A stretch of DNA of 64,000 bases, taken from contig NZ_CANMDB010000007.1 in the NCBI RefSeq assembly GCF_947496515.1, positions 173,871-237,870 of the forward strand, in the 5' to 3' direction. Shown here one piece after another: positions 1 to 9,158 of the stretch (position 1 is the first letter of the stretch; every line of letters starts with the position of its first letter). Made by a program: the position numbers and the translations under genes. The stretch comes from an uncultured Roseobacter sp. (GTDB lineage Bacteria; Pseudomonadota; Alphaproteobacteria; Rhodobacterales; Rhodobacteraceae). Below the pieces are notes generated by a model, which made no database searches, was not told the origin of the DNA, and saw only the letters and a list, made by a program, of their open reading frames with translations.

Positions 1-108
1 GCGCTCGTCGTTGCCGATGGCACTTCCTGCCGACACCAGATCGCAGATGGCACACCCCGCCGCGCACTGCATGTTGCGCGCTTGCTGGATCAGGCGCTCG
101 CCGGATAG
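1..108 (+). CDS. C-terminal end of an FAD-linked oxidoreductase (partial)
   Basis: Frame 1 is open from the left edge to a TAG at 106-108 and gives 35 residues, including ADGTSCRHQI and a helix of the type RALHVARLLDQAL. This resembles the extreme C-terminus of large FAD-binding plus Fe-S 2-hydroxyacid dehydrogenases (YdiJ-like, where the motif reads ADGFSCR-QI). Only the tail is visible, so the substrate cannot be judged. It ends 9 bases before the GntR gene and may be co-transcribed with it and with the CoA-linked genes downstream. The family call rests on a short motif and is inference. Confidence 0.55.
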   Translation, partial: ALVVADGTSCRHQIADGTPRRALHVARLLDQALAG

Positions 109-117
109 GATGTTGAC

Positions 118-801
118 ATGAACCTGACGCAAACCATCAAACGCCCGACCCTGCATGAAGAACTGGTCGAACGATTGCGCAACCTTGTGGTCGAAGATGG
201 GTTGAAACCGGGTGAAAAGGTTCCCGAAAAAGAGCTGTGCGAGAGCTTTGGCGTCTCTCGCACCCCCCTGCGCGAAGCATTGAAGGTTCTGGCGTCCGAA
301 GGGTTTGTCGTGCTTCAGGCCAATCGCGGTGCGCGGGTGGCAGAGGTGACCCGACAGGAGCTGGAAAATACGTTCCCCGTGATCGCCGTGCTCGAACAAC
401 TGGCCGGAGAGCTTGCCTGCCAAAATCTCGATGCCGATGAGTTGGCTTGGATTGAGAAGCGCCACAGCGCAATGCTCAGAGCCTACCAAGCGCGAGATCG
501 GACATCTTACTTTCAGGCCAATCAGGATGTTCATCAGGCTCTGATCCGCGGCGCCAAGAACGACATCCTCGAAGGCCATCACAAGCTCCTGGCGGCACGG
601 GTGCGCCGGGTGCGATTCATGGCGAACTTGTCGGACGAACGCTGGGCGCAAGCCATCGACGAACACGAGAACATGATGAACCGCCTGCGCGCCCGCGATT
701 CCGGTGGTCTCGGCCAGCTCATGAAGCTTCACATGATGAACAAGTTCGCCGCGCATATTCAGGCACTGGACGCGCAATCCGGCGACACCGCCGCGACCTG
801 A
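118..801 (+). CDS. GntR-family (FadR/FCD subfamily) transcriptional regulator
   Basis: A 227-residue protein. The N-terminal winged helix (about residues 10-75) carries the GntR recognition helix ESFGVSRTPLREALKVLA and the wing GFVVLQANRGARVAEV. The C-terminal part (about 85-215) is an all-helical FCD ligand domain with the acidic/histidine pattern expected for metal and carboxylate binding (NQDVHQAL, DEHENMM, KLHMMNK). FCD regulators usually sense organic acids and repress neighbouring catabolic genes, so this one probably controls the enoyl-CoA hydratase and CoA-transferase that follow about 100 bases downstream. Start chosen at ATG 118. I could not identify its operator in 802-906. Confidence 0.9.
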   Translation: MNLTQTIKRPTLHEELVERLRNLVVEDGLKPGEKVPEKELCESFGVSRTPLREALKVLASEGFVVLQANRGARVAEVTRQELENTFPVIAVLEQLAGELACQNLDADELAWIEKRHSAMLRAYQARDRTSYFQANQDVHQALIRGAKNDILEGHHKLLAARVRRVRFMANLSDERWAQAIDEHENMMNRLRARDSGGLGQLMKLHMMNKFAAHIQALDAQSGDTAAT

Positions 802-906
802 CACTCATCGGAGCCGCCCGCGCAAAGTCGTGTCGCGGTCATTGTCGGTACGCCAAAAGGGCGCTTCGTTCTTAACAACCGGCCTTGCTTCGGAGGATCT
901 TGAGAT

Positions 907-1683
907 ATGACCAGCGAACTCACCTCGCAGCTACGGGACCAGACGCTCTGGGTCACGTTCAACCGCCCCGAAGCACGCAATGCTTTGACCTTTTCAATGT
1001 ACGAATCGTTGGCCGAGATATGCAGTACGGTGCCGACCGACGGATCCGTGCGCACAATGGTGATCTCGGGTGCAGGCGGCAAAGCCTTTGCCGCAGGTAC
1101 AGACATGACTCAGTTCCGGGCGTTCGAGGTCGAGCAAGACGCTCTCGACTACGAAGATGAAATCACCGGTGTTCTGACCGCCGTTGACCAATGTCCCGTG
1201 CCGACGGTCGCCGCCATCCATGGCGCGTGCACCGGTGGCGGTGCCTCCATCGCGGCAGCCTGTGACATTCGCATCACCAGCGCACAGCTCAAGTTCGGCT
1301 TCCCTATCTCGCGCACCCTTGGCAACTGCCTGAACGCCGGAAACCTGGCCCGTCTAAGTGAATTGATGGGGGCAGGACGGGTGCGTGAGATGATCTTCAC
1401 CGCGCGTCTCATGGGCGCGGAGGAAGCGCTGTCAGCAGGCCTGGTCTCCGAAATCCTGCCCGACGAAGACGCCCTTATGGCACGCGCCAGCGACCTCGCC
1501 ACTCATCTGGTTGGCATGGCCCCGTTGACCTTGCGCGCCACCAAGGAGGCCATGCGTCGCAACCGCAACGCACTGGCTGTCGAGGACAGCGATCTCATCA
1601 CAATGTGCTACATGAGCAAGGACTTTAAACACGGGCTCGAAGCGTTCCTTGCGAAGCAAAAGCCGGAATGGAGCGGCACATGA
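907..1683 (+). CDS. Enoyl-CoA hydratase/isomerase (crotonase) family protein
   Basis: 258 residues, normal crotonase length. The two oxyanion-hole segments are visible: GGKAFAAGTDMTQF (about residues 58-71) and the glycine-rich ACTGGGASIAAACDIRI (about 102-118). The start at ATG 907 is supported by a GGAGG at 893-897. Family members hydrate, isomerise or cleave acyl-CoA thioesters in the cytosol; the exact reaction cannot be assigned from sequence alone. The stop overlaps the start of the CoA-transferase (ATGA at 1680-1683), which implies translational coupling and a joint pathway in which the transferase activates an acid and this enzyme acts on the thioester. Confidence 0.88.
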   Translation: MTSELTSQLRDQTLWVTFNRPEARNALTFSMYESLAEICSTVPTDGSVRTMVISGAGGKAFAAGTDMTQFRAFEVEQDALDYEDEITGVLTAVDQCPVPTVAAIHGACTGGGASIAAACDIRITSAQLKFGFPISRTLGNCLNAGNLARLSELMGAGRVREMIFTARLMGAEEALSAGLVSEILPDEDALMARASDLATHLVGMAPLTLRATKEAMRRNRNALAVEDSDLITMCYMSKDFKHGLEAFLAKQKPEWSGT

Positions 1684-2882
1684 GCAACGTCGGACCCCTC
1701 ACAGGAATGAAAGTGATAGAGCTGGCGCATATCATGGCCGGCCCGGCCTGCGGATTGATGCTGGCCGATATGGGCGCCGACGTGATCAAGGTTGAAAAGC
1801 CCGATGGCGACGACAGCCGCCGCTTTCTACCCCCCGATATCAACGGTGAAAGCGCCGCTTACATGATGATGAACCGCAACAAGCGCGGCATCGCCTTGAA
1901 TCTCAAAGACCCCGACGCGATCGCTGCACTTCGCACCCTTCTGGATAGCGCCGACGTCGTCATTGAAAACTACCGCCACGACACGATGGCCAAGCTGGGT
2001 CTCGACTACGAAACCCTCCGGAGCACCAACCCAAAGCTCGTCTACTGCGCCATATCCGGCTTCGGCCGCACCGGACCTTATGCCGAACGCGGCGGGTTCG
2101 ATCTGATCGCGCAAGGCATGTCTGGGCTGATGTCCATCACGGGCGAAGGTCCGGGGCGACCACCTGTCAAACCCGGCGCGCCGATTGCGGATATTACCGC
2201 TGGCTTTCTGGCTGCTTTGGGCTGTGTATCGGCCTATACCCACGCGCAGAAGACTGGCGAGGGGCAGATGGTCGATACATCGCTTTTCGAAGCCGGGATT
2301 TCCCTGACCTACTGGCAGTCGGCCATCGCTTTTGCCACCGGTCAGGCACCGGGCGCGCTCGGCTCGGCCCATCCCCTGAATGCGCCTTACCAGTCGTTCC
2401 GCACCCGTGATGGCTGGATCAACATCGGTGCTGCCAACCAACGAAACTGGCATCGGTTGCTTGACGTCATTGACGCACCCGAATTGGGGACTGACCCGCG
2501 CTTTGTCACCAACCGCGACCGGATCCAGAACCTGGCCGCGCTTGTCCCGTTGCTGGAAGGCTATATGAAACTCCGCGATACCAATGACTGGATCGCCCGC
2601 ATGGAAGCGGCGGGCCTGCCAGCCGGTCCGGTGATGGATGTCTGCGAAATGCACCGCGACCCGCAGGCCATTGCGCGGGACATGATTGTTGAAACCGACC
2701 ACCCGACGGCCGGGCCGGTCAAGGCCATCGGTCTGCCGATTAAGTTCAGTGAAACCCCTGGCGGCGTTGCTCGTCCGGCTCCCAACCTTGGTCAACACGG
2801 GCCCGAGGTCTTGTCAGAACATGGTTATTCGCAAGAACAGATCGATGCCTTGAAAAGGCAAAGCGCCTTGATCGTCGCGTGA
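1680..2882 (+). CDS. CaiB/BaiF family (class III) CoA-transferase
   Basis: 400 residues, the usual family length. The N-terminal Rossmann-type block reads LTGMKVIELAHIMAGPACG, followed by NRNKRGIALNLKDPDA and the FDLIAQGMSGLMSITG segment. The expected catalytic aspartate is in QMVDTSLFEAGIS (about residue 196). I chose ATG 1680, which overlaps the previous stop by 4 bases, over an in-frame ATG at 1668. The enzyme moves CoA between carboxylic acids through an aspartyl-CoA thioester. Family members work on carnitine, formate/oxalate, succinate/malate or itaconate derivatives; the substrate here is unknown. It forms an operon with the crotonase gene. Confidence 0.9.
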   Translation: MSNVGPLTGMKVIELAHIMAGPACGLMLADMGADVIKVEKPDGDDSRRFLPPDINGESAAYMMMNRNKRGIALNLKDPDAIAALRTLLDSADVVIENYRHDTMAKLGLDYETLRSTNPKLVYCAISGFGRTGPYAERGGFDLIAQGMSGLMSITGEGPGRPPVKPGAPIADITAGFLAALGCVSAYTHAQKTGEGQMVDTSLFEAGISLTYWQSAIAFATGQAPGALGSAHPLNAPYQSFRTRDGWINIGAANQRNWHRLLDVIDAPELGTDPRFVTNRDRIQNLAALVPLLEGYMKLRDTNDWIARMEAAGLPAGPVMDVCEMHRDPQAIARDMIVETDHPTAGPVKAIGLPIKFSETPGGVARPAPNLGQHGPEVLSEHGYSQEQIDALKRQSALIVA

Positions 2883-3414
2883 GGGGGAAACGCGCCACGT
2901 AACGGTGCGCTGATCGGGTTTCGCCCGTGGTTAGCCGCCGCAAACAGTATCATTCGCGTTGTTCATGTGGATTGGATCGGCATCATCCACGACTGCTGCT
3001 CGTGTAAACGCGACCTTAGGTACGCAGTCTGGAGACCACCTCATACAACGCCCTTTCCCATGTGGACGTTGCCGATGTCATCAAAACACCCTTTCGCGCG
3101 GAAAGGCGATATGGGTGGACCGTTTCGGTATAGACGACCTTAGAAAGATAGCGCGCCGGTGTGAGTTGCCTCAGCCTAAAACACTTGTATACAGGGTGGG
3201 GTGCGATCTCAGCGCGATGCTTCATGCCCCTGTGTCGCGAAGCGGGTGGCTGAAATCCAACGGGGATCTGGTAGGTCCTGTGGCAACGGAAAAGGAATGA
3301 CAGTGTGAAGCAAATGCTTTGCCACATCCGCAGAGCGCTACCCGAGATCGGGCAAGCCGAGCCTTTTCCAGCTGCCGCGGCTCGGTCCTGTGGGTCGGTC
3401 GCAGCGGATCCTTC
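2883..3414 (+). other. Intergenic region upstream of the type I secretion operon
   Basis: No gene is supported in these about 530 bases. Short open frames here lack family signatures and ribosome sites. The region holds a TGTATACA palindrome at 3186-3193. A TTG at 3319 opens the ATPase frame 96 bases early, but the extension (MPHPQSATRDRASR...) has no family character and was not used. Confidence 0.6.
3184..3195. promoter_or_regulatory. Putative GntR operator (TGTATACA box 1)
   Basis: The sequence CTTGTATACAGG contains the 8-base palindrome TGTATACA at 3186-3193, about 220 bases before the first secretion ATPase. Identical 8-mers lie before the phosphatase at 9716, the giant RTX gene and aapQ. 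The form fits operators of FCD-type GntR proteins (GT...AC symmetric cores). Function is inferred. Confidence 0.5.
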
Positions 3415-5586
3415 ATGCTGAAGGTCAATGACACGCCGGAAACGGTCTCCGATCTGATCGGTTGTGTTTTGATCTGGGGACGATTGCTGCGCGTATTCAC
3501 CGACCCGGCGCAGGCAGAGCAGGCTGCGCGGGACGGGATTGACCTGGCGGAGCGCGCGCGGTTCAGGGCATTCGCGCACGCGACGAACCTGCGAGGGCGA
3601 TTTAAACGTCTGCGGTTCAAGCACCTTTCCAAGCAGCCGTTGCCGATCGTCGCAAAAGATGTCGCCGGCGGATGGTTCATTCTTGTTGCCCAGAATGACA
3701 CCGGGCTGGTGATCCAGAGACCACACGCGGCTGAGCCGGAACTCCTCAGCCCCGAAGCGCTGGCACCTTTGTGGTCGGGTCACGTGCTCTTGCTTGCGCC
3801 CAAGAAGCGCCTGATCGGCTACTCGGAGCAATTCAGTCTGCTATGGTTCTGGCGAGAGCTGAAGCAGTATAAGCTGCTGGGCGCTGAATTGCTGGCTGCC
3901 TCGGCTGCGCTGCAATTGCTGGCGCTGGTGACGCCGCTGCTGTTTCAGGCGATCTTCGACAAGGTGCTGGTACATCAGAGTTTCTCGACGCTTGATGTGC
4001 TGGTCATTGTGATTGTCGTTGTGGCAATTTTTGAGGCACTGTTGAAGGGCGCCCGCGACTACCTCGCGCTCCATACTGCCACGCGGGTGGATGCGCGGCT
4101 TGGAGCGCGGTTGTTTGGCCATCTGGTACATCTTCCGCTGTCATATTTTCAGTCACGACCCGTCGGTGTAACCGTCTCGCGCGTGATGGAGTTGGACCAG
4201 ATCCGCGCCTTCCTGACCGGGGCTGCCAATACGCTGTTAATCGATCTGACCTTCTCCATGCTGTTTTTCGCGGTCATGTGGGCCTATTCTCCGCAACTGA
4301 CGCTGTTCGTGATGGCATCGATCCCGCTCTACATTCTGATTGCCGTGGTCATCGCGCGGCCCTTCCTTCGGAGGGTTGAACAATTGCACCGCGATGCCGC
4401 GCTCAATACGTCCTTTCTGACCGAAATCCTGACCGGAACGGAGACGGTGAAATCCATCGCGGTGGAGCCCAAGTTGCAGCGACGCTGGGAGATGCAGACC
4501 CGTGATCTGACCCGGTCCAACCATGCGGTGCAGGAATTGACCCACCTGTCGAGCAATCTGGTTTCCTTCGTGCAGAAAGGTGTCACGGTGGTCGTGCTGT
4601 GGGTCGGGGTCGGGCTGGTGCTGGATCTTGAGCTGACCATCGGCGAGCTCATTGCCTTCAACATGATGGCGTCGCATGTCAGCCAGCCGTTGGTGCGGTT
4701 GACGGAGTTGTGGCGCGAGTTTCTGCAGGCACGGCTGGGGATCGAGCGGATCGCCGATGTGCTCAACACCCTGCCAGAGGTGAGCGAGCACAAAGCCGCA
4801 CCCGCCCGGAAAGGCGGCGACATCGAGCTGCGGGGTGTCGATTTCAGCTATCAGGTGGAGGGTCCTCTGGCGCTGAAGAACCTGTCATTGCACATCCCGG
4901 AAGGCGAGATGATCGCCTTTGTCGGCGCGTCCGGATCGGGTAAGAGCACGGTCACCAAACTCATCCAGAAGCTCTATGTGCCCCACAAAGGCCAAGTGCG
5001 GTTTGGCGGGCGCGATTTGGCAGAACTGGACCCGACGGCGCTGCGCCAGCAGATCTCGGTGGTGCCACAGGAAAGCTTTCTCTTTGCTCGCTCGGTCCGC
5101 GACAATATCGCCGTGGGTCACCCCGCGGCCACGTTCGAGCAAGTCCAGCGTGCGGCAACGCTGGCCGGTGCGCATGAATTCATCGTGGCACTTTCTGACG
5201 GTTACGACACCGAGGTTGCCGAAGGCGGGGTGTCGCTGTCCGGCGGTCAGCGACAACGCATTTCGATCGCCCGGGCGCTGATGAGCGATCCGGCTGTGCT
5301 GATCCTGGATGAGGCGACCTCGGCCCTGGACGAACACTCCCAGGCCGCAATCCAGGCGAACATGGCGGAGATACGACAGGGCCGCACCGTGATCGTGGTG
5401 GCGCACCGGCTCTCCACCGTTCGCGACTGTGACAGGATCGCGGTCATGGATCAGGGTGAGGTGGTGGAACTGGGATCGCACGACGCTCTGCTCGCTGACC
5501 CCGAGGGGCGTTACCGGCGCCTGTGGGATCTTCAGGTACGCGCGCTCTGGGGCGCCACGCCCGACAAGGAGATTGAGAATGGCTAG
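3415..5586 (+). CDS. Type I secretion ABC transporter, permease/ATPase (first of two; RtxB-like)
   Basis: 723 residues from ATG 3415. Residues about 1-135 form a C39-peptidase-like domain without a recognisable catalytic Cys, as in HlyB/RtxB exporters of RTX proteins. About 150-430 is the six-helix ABC membrane domain (YFQSRPVGVTVSRVMELDQI, ITPLLFQAIFDKVL type segments). The ATPase has Walker A GASGSGKST (about residue 504), signature LSGGQRQR, Walker B LILDEATSALD and the H-loop AHRLST. It sits in the inner membrane and powers one-step export to the medium through an HlyD adaptor and TolC. The stop overlaps the adaptor start by 8 bases. A TolC-type gene is not present in the window. The likely cargo is the RTX proteins encoded downstream. 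Confidence 0.93.
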   Translation: MLKVNDTPETVSDLIGCVLIWGRLLRVFTDPAQAEQAARDGIDLAERARFRAFAHATNLRGRFKRLRFKHLSKQPLPIVAKDVAGGWFILVAQNDTGLVIQRPHAAEPELLSPEALAPLWSGHVLLLAPKKRLIGYSEQFSLLWFWRELKQYKLLGAELLAASAALQLLALVTPLLFQAIFDKVLVHQSFSTLDVLVIVIVVVAIFEALLKGARDYLALHTATRVDARLGARLFGHLVHLPLSYFQSRPVGVTVSRVMELDQIRAFLTGAANTLLIDLTFSMLFFAVMWAYSPQLTLFVMASIPLYILIAVVIARPFLRRVEQLHRDAALNTSFLTEILTGTETVKSIAVEPKLQRRWEMQTRDLTRSNHAVQELTHLSSNLVSFVQKGVTVVVLWVGVGLVLDLELTIGELIAFNMMASHVSQPLVRLTELWREFLQARLGIERIADVLNTLPEVSEHKAAPARKGGDIELRGVDFSYQVEGPLALKNLSLHIPEGEMIAFVGASGSGKSTVTKLIQKLYVPHKGQVRFGGRDLAELDPTALRQQISVVPQESFLFARSVRDNIAVGHPAATFEQVQRAATLAGAHEFIVALSDGYDTEVAEGGVSLSGGQRQRISIARALMSDPAVLILDEATSALDEHSQAAIQANMAEIRQGRTVIVVAHRLSTVRDCDRIAVMDQGEVVELGSHDALLADPEGRYRRLWDLQVRALWGATPDKEIENG

Positions 5587-6970
5587 CGAACCTCTCGGGC
5601 AGGTAGGTGTCGCGGCTGCGAAACCGCCGCCAGCTGACCCCTTTCAACCGGGCCGCAAGACCCGGTTGGAGCTTGATTTCCTGCCCGAGTATCTGGAGAT
5701 CACAGAGCGCCCGCCAGCCTTTGGTGCACGGTTTCTGATCGCGGCGATCCTGACGCTCTGTGCGGCAGCGGTGGTCTGGATCTTCCTTGGCCAGATCGAC
5801 ATCATCGCTTCGTCGCAGGGGCGGCTGATCGTCGACGGGCGCACAAAGGTGGTGCAGGCCGGTGAGGCCGGCGAGATCCGGGCGATCCATGTCCGGGATG
5901 GCCAAAAAGTGCGCCGCGGCGATCCGCTGGTCGATCTGGTATCCACATCGGCGGAGGCCGAGGTCGCGCGGCTGGAGACGCTGATCGCCACGGCTGATCT
6001 GGAGGTCGCGCGGCTGAGGGCGATGCTGGCAGGCCAGACGCTGGAGACGTTCATCCCGCCGGATGGTGTGCGGCAGGTGGACTTTCAGCGCGCGCAGGAC
6101 AGGTTTCGCGCCGATATGGTGGAACGCCGGGTGAACCGGCAGACCCGGATCGAGGCGATTGCCCAGACCGACCGGAGGATCACCGCTGCCCGCGCCGTGC
6201 TCGACCGCACGACGGCGCTCGCCGACAATGTGGAGGTCCGCCTGCAAAGCAGTGCGCAATTGCTGCAGGGTGGAAACCTGTCACGCCTGCGCTTTATCGA
6301 GCTGGAGAAAGAAAAGATCGACCAGCTGCGCCAGATCGCGGATGTGGAAGCGACCATCGTCGGGCTCGAAGCCGACAAGGCGCGGTTGCGTGGCGAGTTG
6401 GAACAGACCGATGCCAGTTGGGAGAAGTCTCTTCTCGACAAGATCGCGGAGCAGACACAGGCCGCGGAGGACACGTTGCAACGGCTGATCCCCGCCCGCG
6501 AAACACTGCGCCGTCTTGAGGTGATCGCACCGAGTGCTGGCATCATACAGGAAGTGGCGGTCAACACGTTGGGTGCCGTTGTCTCACCGGGGCAGGAATT
6601 GATGAAAATCGTGCCCGAAGACACGCAAATCGAGGCCGAGATTATGGTGCTGAATCGTGACGTCGGATTTGTCAGTGCCGGGCAAAGCGTTCAGGTCAAG
6701 ATCGACAGCTTCCCCTACACGCGCTACGGCACCATCGACGGCAAGGTCACGACCATCTCGCGCGACAGTGTCGCCGACGAGCAGTTGGGTTTGGTCTTTC
6801 CCGCCCGTGTCGCGCTGGCTGCGCAGCAGATCGTCTATCAGGACCAGACAATCCCGCTGAACGCCGGGATGAGTATCGTCGGTGAGATCCGCACCGGCGA
6901 AAGGCGCATCATCGACTACATCCTGAGCCCGCTGAGACAGTATCAATCCGAGGCGCTGCGCGAGCGATGA
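5579..6970 (+). CDS. HlyD-family type I secretion periplasmic adaptor (RtxD-like)
   Basis: 463 residues from ATG 5579, which overlaps the upstream ATPase stop. A short cytosolic N-terminus is followed by one membrane helix (LIAAILTLCAAAVVWIFLG, about 51-69), a lipoyl/barrel-sandwich half (VQAGEAGEIRAIHVRDGQKV), a long coiled-coil hairpin (about 130-310, many R/E/Q/L heptads), the second lipoyl half (VIAPSAGIIQEVAVNTLG) and a beta-barrel domain (GQSVQVKIDSFPY). It bridges inner-membrane ATPase and outer-membrane TolC. It lies between two ATPase genes with short overlaps on both sides, so the three proteins are made together and probably form one machine. Confidence 0.93.
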   Translation: MASEPLGQVGVAAAKPPPADPFQPGRKTRLELDFLPEYLEITERPPAFGARFLIAAILTLCAAAVVWIFLGQIDIIASSQGRLIVDGRTKVVQAGEAGEIRAIHVRDGQKVRRGDPLVDLVSTSAEAEVARLETLIATADLEVARLRAMLAGQTLETFIPPDGVRQVDFQRAQDRFRADMVERRVNRQTRIEAIAQTDRRITAARAVLDRTTALADNVEVRLQSSAQLLQGGNLSRLRFIELEKEKIDQLRQIADVEATIVGLEADKARLRGELEQTDASWEKSLLDKIAEQTQAAEDTLQRLIPARETLRRLEVIAPSAGIIQEVAVNTLGAVVSPGQELMKIVPEDTQIEAEIMVLNRDVGFVSAGQSVQVKIDSFPYTRYGTIDGKVTTISRDSVADEQLGLVFPARVALAAQQIVYQDQTIPLNAGMSIVGEIRTGERRIIDYILSPLRQYQSEALRER

Positions 6971-9150
6971 GGCAGGGGCTGGGCGAGACGCTGGAGGAGA
7001 GCGGTTGGATCGAGAACGCGGGTGCCGCGGTCTCGCACGCGGACGATAGCGGGTTGACCGCGCTGGTCCGTGCGGCGGCAGCGCTCGATATCGCGCTGGA
7101 CGCGGGGCAGCTTTGGCATCTCAACGGCGTATCGGACCGCTTCTTTTCGGTGGGCGAGTTGCTGCGGTCGGCGCGGCAAAACGGGATCAAGGCGCGGACC
7201 GGGCGTATCACGGCGATAGGGTACGCGCGCGCCTCCTTTCCGCTGCTTGTCTTCGATGACGTACAGCAACGCTGGTTCACGGTGCTCGGCGCGGAGGCCG
7301 GCCGCTACCGGATTGCAGGACTGGATGGCCCGGATGAGGCGCTCGGCGCCGCTGAAATGCTGTCGCGTTTCGGCAACAGGGTGATCCGCCTGTCACGTGC
7401 CAGGGCGGCTGACGGGCCCAGCCAGTTTGGCGGGTACGGTTGGTTTATCGCCAAAGTGCTCAAACAGTCAGGCCAGTTTCAAAGGGTTATTCTCGCCTCC
7501 GTTCTGGTGAATCTCGTCGCCATCGTGACGCCCATGATCTTTCAGGTGGTGATTGATCAGGTATTGGTCAGCCGTGGCGCCAACAGTCTCACGACGCTGG
7601 CCATTGCGCTGGCCGCGCTGGCGCTCTTTGATCCCGTGATCAACTACAGCCGTGGTGCGACGCTATCCTATGCATCAGGTGCGGTCAGCGCCGAGCTTTC
7701 TTCCGGGTTGATGTCGCATCTGTTGCGGTTGCCGCTCAGCTATTTTCAGGACAGAAAGGCAGGCGACACCATCGCCAGAATCCGCGAAATGGAGCAGATC
7801 CGATCCTTCATGACCGGCTCTGCGGTGCTGTTCATCGTCGATTTTCTGTTCATCTTCGTCTACATTGGTGTGCTTTTGGCCTACAGCCCGCGGCTTACCC
7901 TGATTGTGCTGGGCGTTCTGGTGATCTTTGCAACGATCTGGCTGGTCGTCGCGCCCATTTTGCGGCGACGGGTTACCGACGACTACGAGCGTCAGGCCGA
8001 CAATACGGCCTATATCACCGAGAGTGTCAGCGGTGTCGCCACGATAAAATCACTGGCACTGACTGAGCGTTTTTCGAAAGGGTGGGAGCGGGTGCTGGGC
8101 CGGTCCATCACGGCGGGCATGCGCGCCAATGTGCTCGGGCTTTGTGCGGGGCTCAGCCTGCAGGTTGTGCAGAAGATCTCCGTTGGGCTGATCCTGTGGT
8201 TCGGGGTCGATCTGGCGATGAGCGGCACGATCTCCGTCGGTCAGCTTGTCGCGTTCAACATGATCGCCTCGCAGGCGACTATGCCCATCCTGCGCCTGTC
8301 ACAGGTCTGGCAGGACTTCCAGAACACACAGGTGGCGGTACGACGCTTGGCCGACATCGCACAGGCGCCGACCGAGCGGGTGTCGCACCAAGGGCGTGCG
8401 TCCTTTCCGAGGATCGAAGGTCATGTTGAGTTTCGGTCCGTCAGTTTCCGCTACAAGCCTGACGCGCCGCAGGCGCTGCGACGCCTGAAATTGACAATTG
8501 CACCCGGCGAGGTCGTCGGCATCACCGGCCCCTCTGGCTCGGGCAAAAGCACGATAACCAAAATGATCCAAGGATTTTACGCCGCCGAGACGGGGCAGGT
8601 CCTGGTCGATGGTGTTGATCTTGCGATGGCGGATGTGGTCTCGTTGCGTCGCCAGATTGGCGTTGTCCCGCAGGAGAGTTTTCTGTTCAACGGATCGCTG
8701 CGCGACAACATCTCCTTGGGAAACGCGGCGGCCTCGGAGCGAGAGATTGCGCGGGTCATTGAACTGTCCGGCGTTGATCTTTTTCTGGACGGGTTGTCCC
8801 ACGGGCTCGATACTCAGGTAGGCGAGAGAGGCGGGTTGCTGTCAGGGGGGCAACGTCAGCGCGTGGCACTGGCGCGCGCATTGCTGGGCGACCCGCGCAT
8901 CCTGATCCTGGATGAGGCAACCTCGGCCGTGGATTACGAAACGGAAGCCGCCATCGCCGCGCGGATGCCGGAGATCTTTGCGGGTCGTACTGTCCTGATG
9001 ATTGCGCACCGACTTTCCTCGATGCCTCTAACCGATCGTGTCGCGGTGTTGCGCCATGGTTCCGTCGTCGAGCTGGACGCACACGCAACGCTGATTGCGC
9101 AGCAAGACGGCCTGTACCGTTCCATGTGGACAGCGCAGACCAGCATGTGA
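6967..9150 (+). CDS. Type I secretion ABC transporter, permease/ATPase (second of two; RtxE-like)
   Basis: 727 residues, starting at an ATGA overlap with the HlyD stop. It has the same architecture as the 3415-5586 protein: an N-terminal C39-like domain (about 25-150) lacking the protease Cys, a membrane domain (about 165-440) and an ATPase with GPSGSGKST (about residue 521), LSGGQRQR, ILILDEATSAVD and AHRLSS. Both ATPases look catalytically intact. In MARTX systems of Vibrio, RtxB and RtxE form a heteromeric ATPase around RtxD, and this operon repeats that order. The gene ends 8 bases from the convergent phosphatase stop. Confidence 0.93.
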   Translation: MRQGLGETLEESGWIENAGAAVSHADDSGLTALVRAAAALDIALDAGQLWHLNGVSDRFFSVGELLRSARQNGIKARTGRITAIGYARASFPLLVFDDVQQRWFTVLGAEAGRYRIAGLDGPDEALGAAEMLSRFGNRVIRLSRARAADGPSQFGGYGWFIAKVLKQSGQFQRVILASVLVNLVAIVTPMIFQVVIDQVLVSRGANSLTTLAIALAALALFDPVINYSRGATLSYASGAVSAELSSGLMSHLLRLPLSYFQDRKAGDTIARIREMEQIRSFMTGSAVLFIVDFLFIFVYIGVLLAYSPRLTLIVLGVLVIFATIWLVVAPILRRRVTDDYERQADNTAYITESVSGVATIKSLALTERFSKGWERVLGRSITAGMRANVLGLCAGLSLQVVQKISVGLILWFGVDLAMSGTISVGQLVAFNMIASQATMPILRLSQVWQDFQNTQVAVRRLADIAQAPTERVSHQGRASFPRIEGHVEFRSVSFRYKPDAPQALRRLKLTIAPGEVVGITGPSGSGKSTITKMIQGFYAAETGQVLVDGVDLAMADVVSLRRQIGVVPQESFLFNGSLRDNISLGNAAASEREIARVIELSGVDLFLDGLSHGLDTQVGERGGLLSGGQRQRVALARALLGDPRILILDEATSAVDYETEAAIAARMPEIFAGRTVLMIAHRLSSMPLTDRVAVLRHGSVVELDAHATLIAQQDGLYRSMWTAQTSM

Positions 9151-9158
9151 TGCGCCAG

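Noticed and set aside
2959..3300. 113-residue plus-strand frame upstream of the secretion operon
   Set aside because: It has no ribosome site, no domain and covers the putative promoter box; treated as non-coding.
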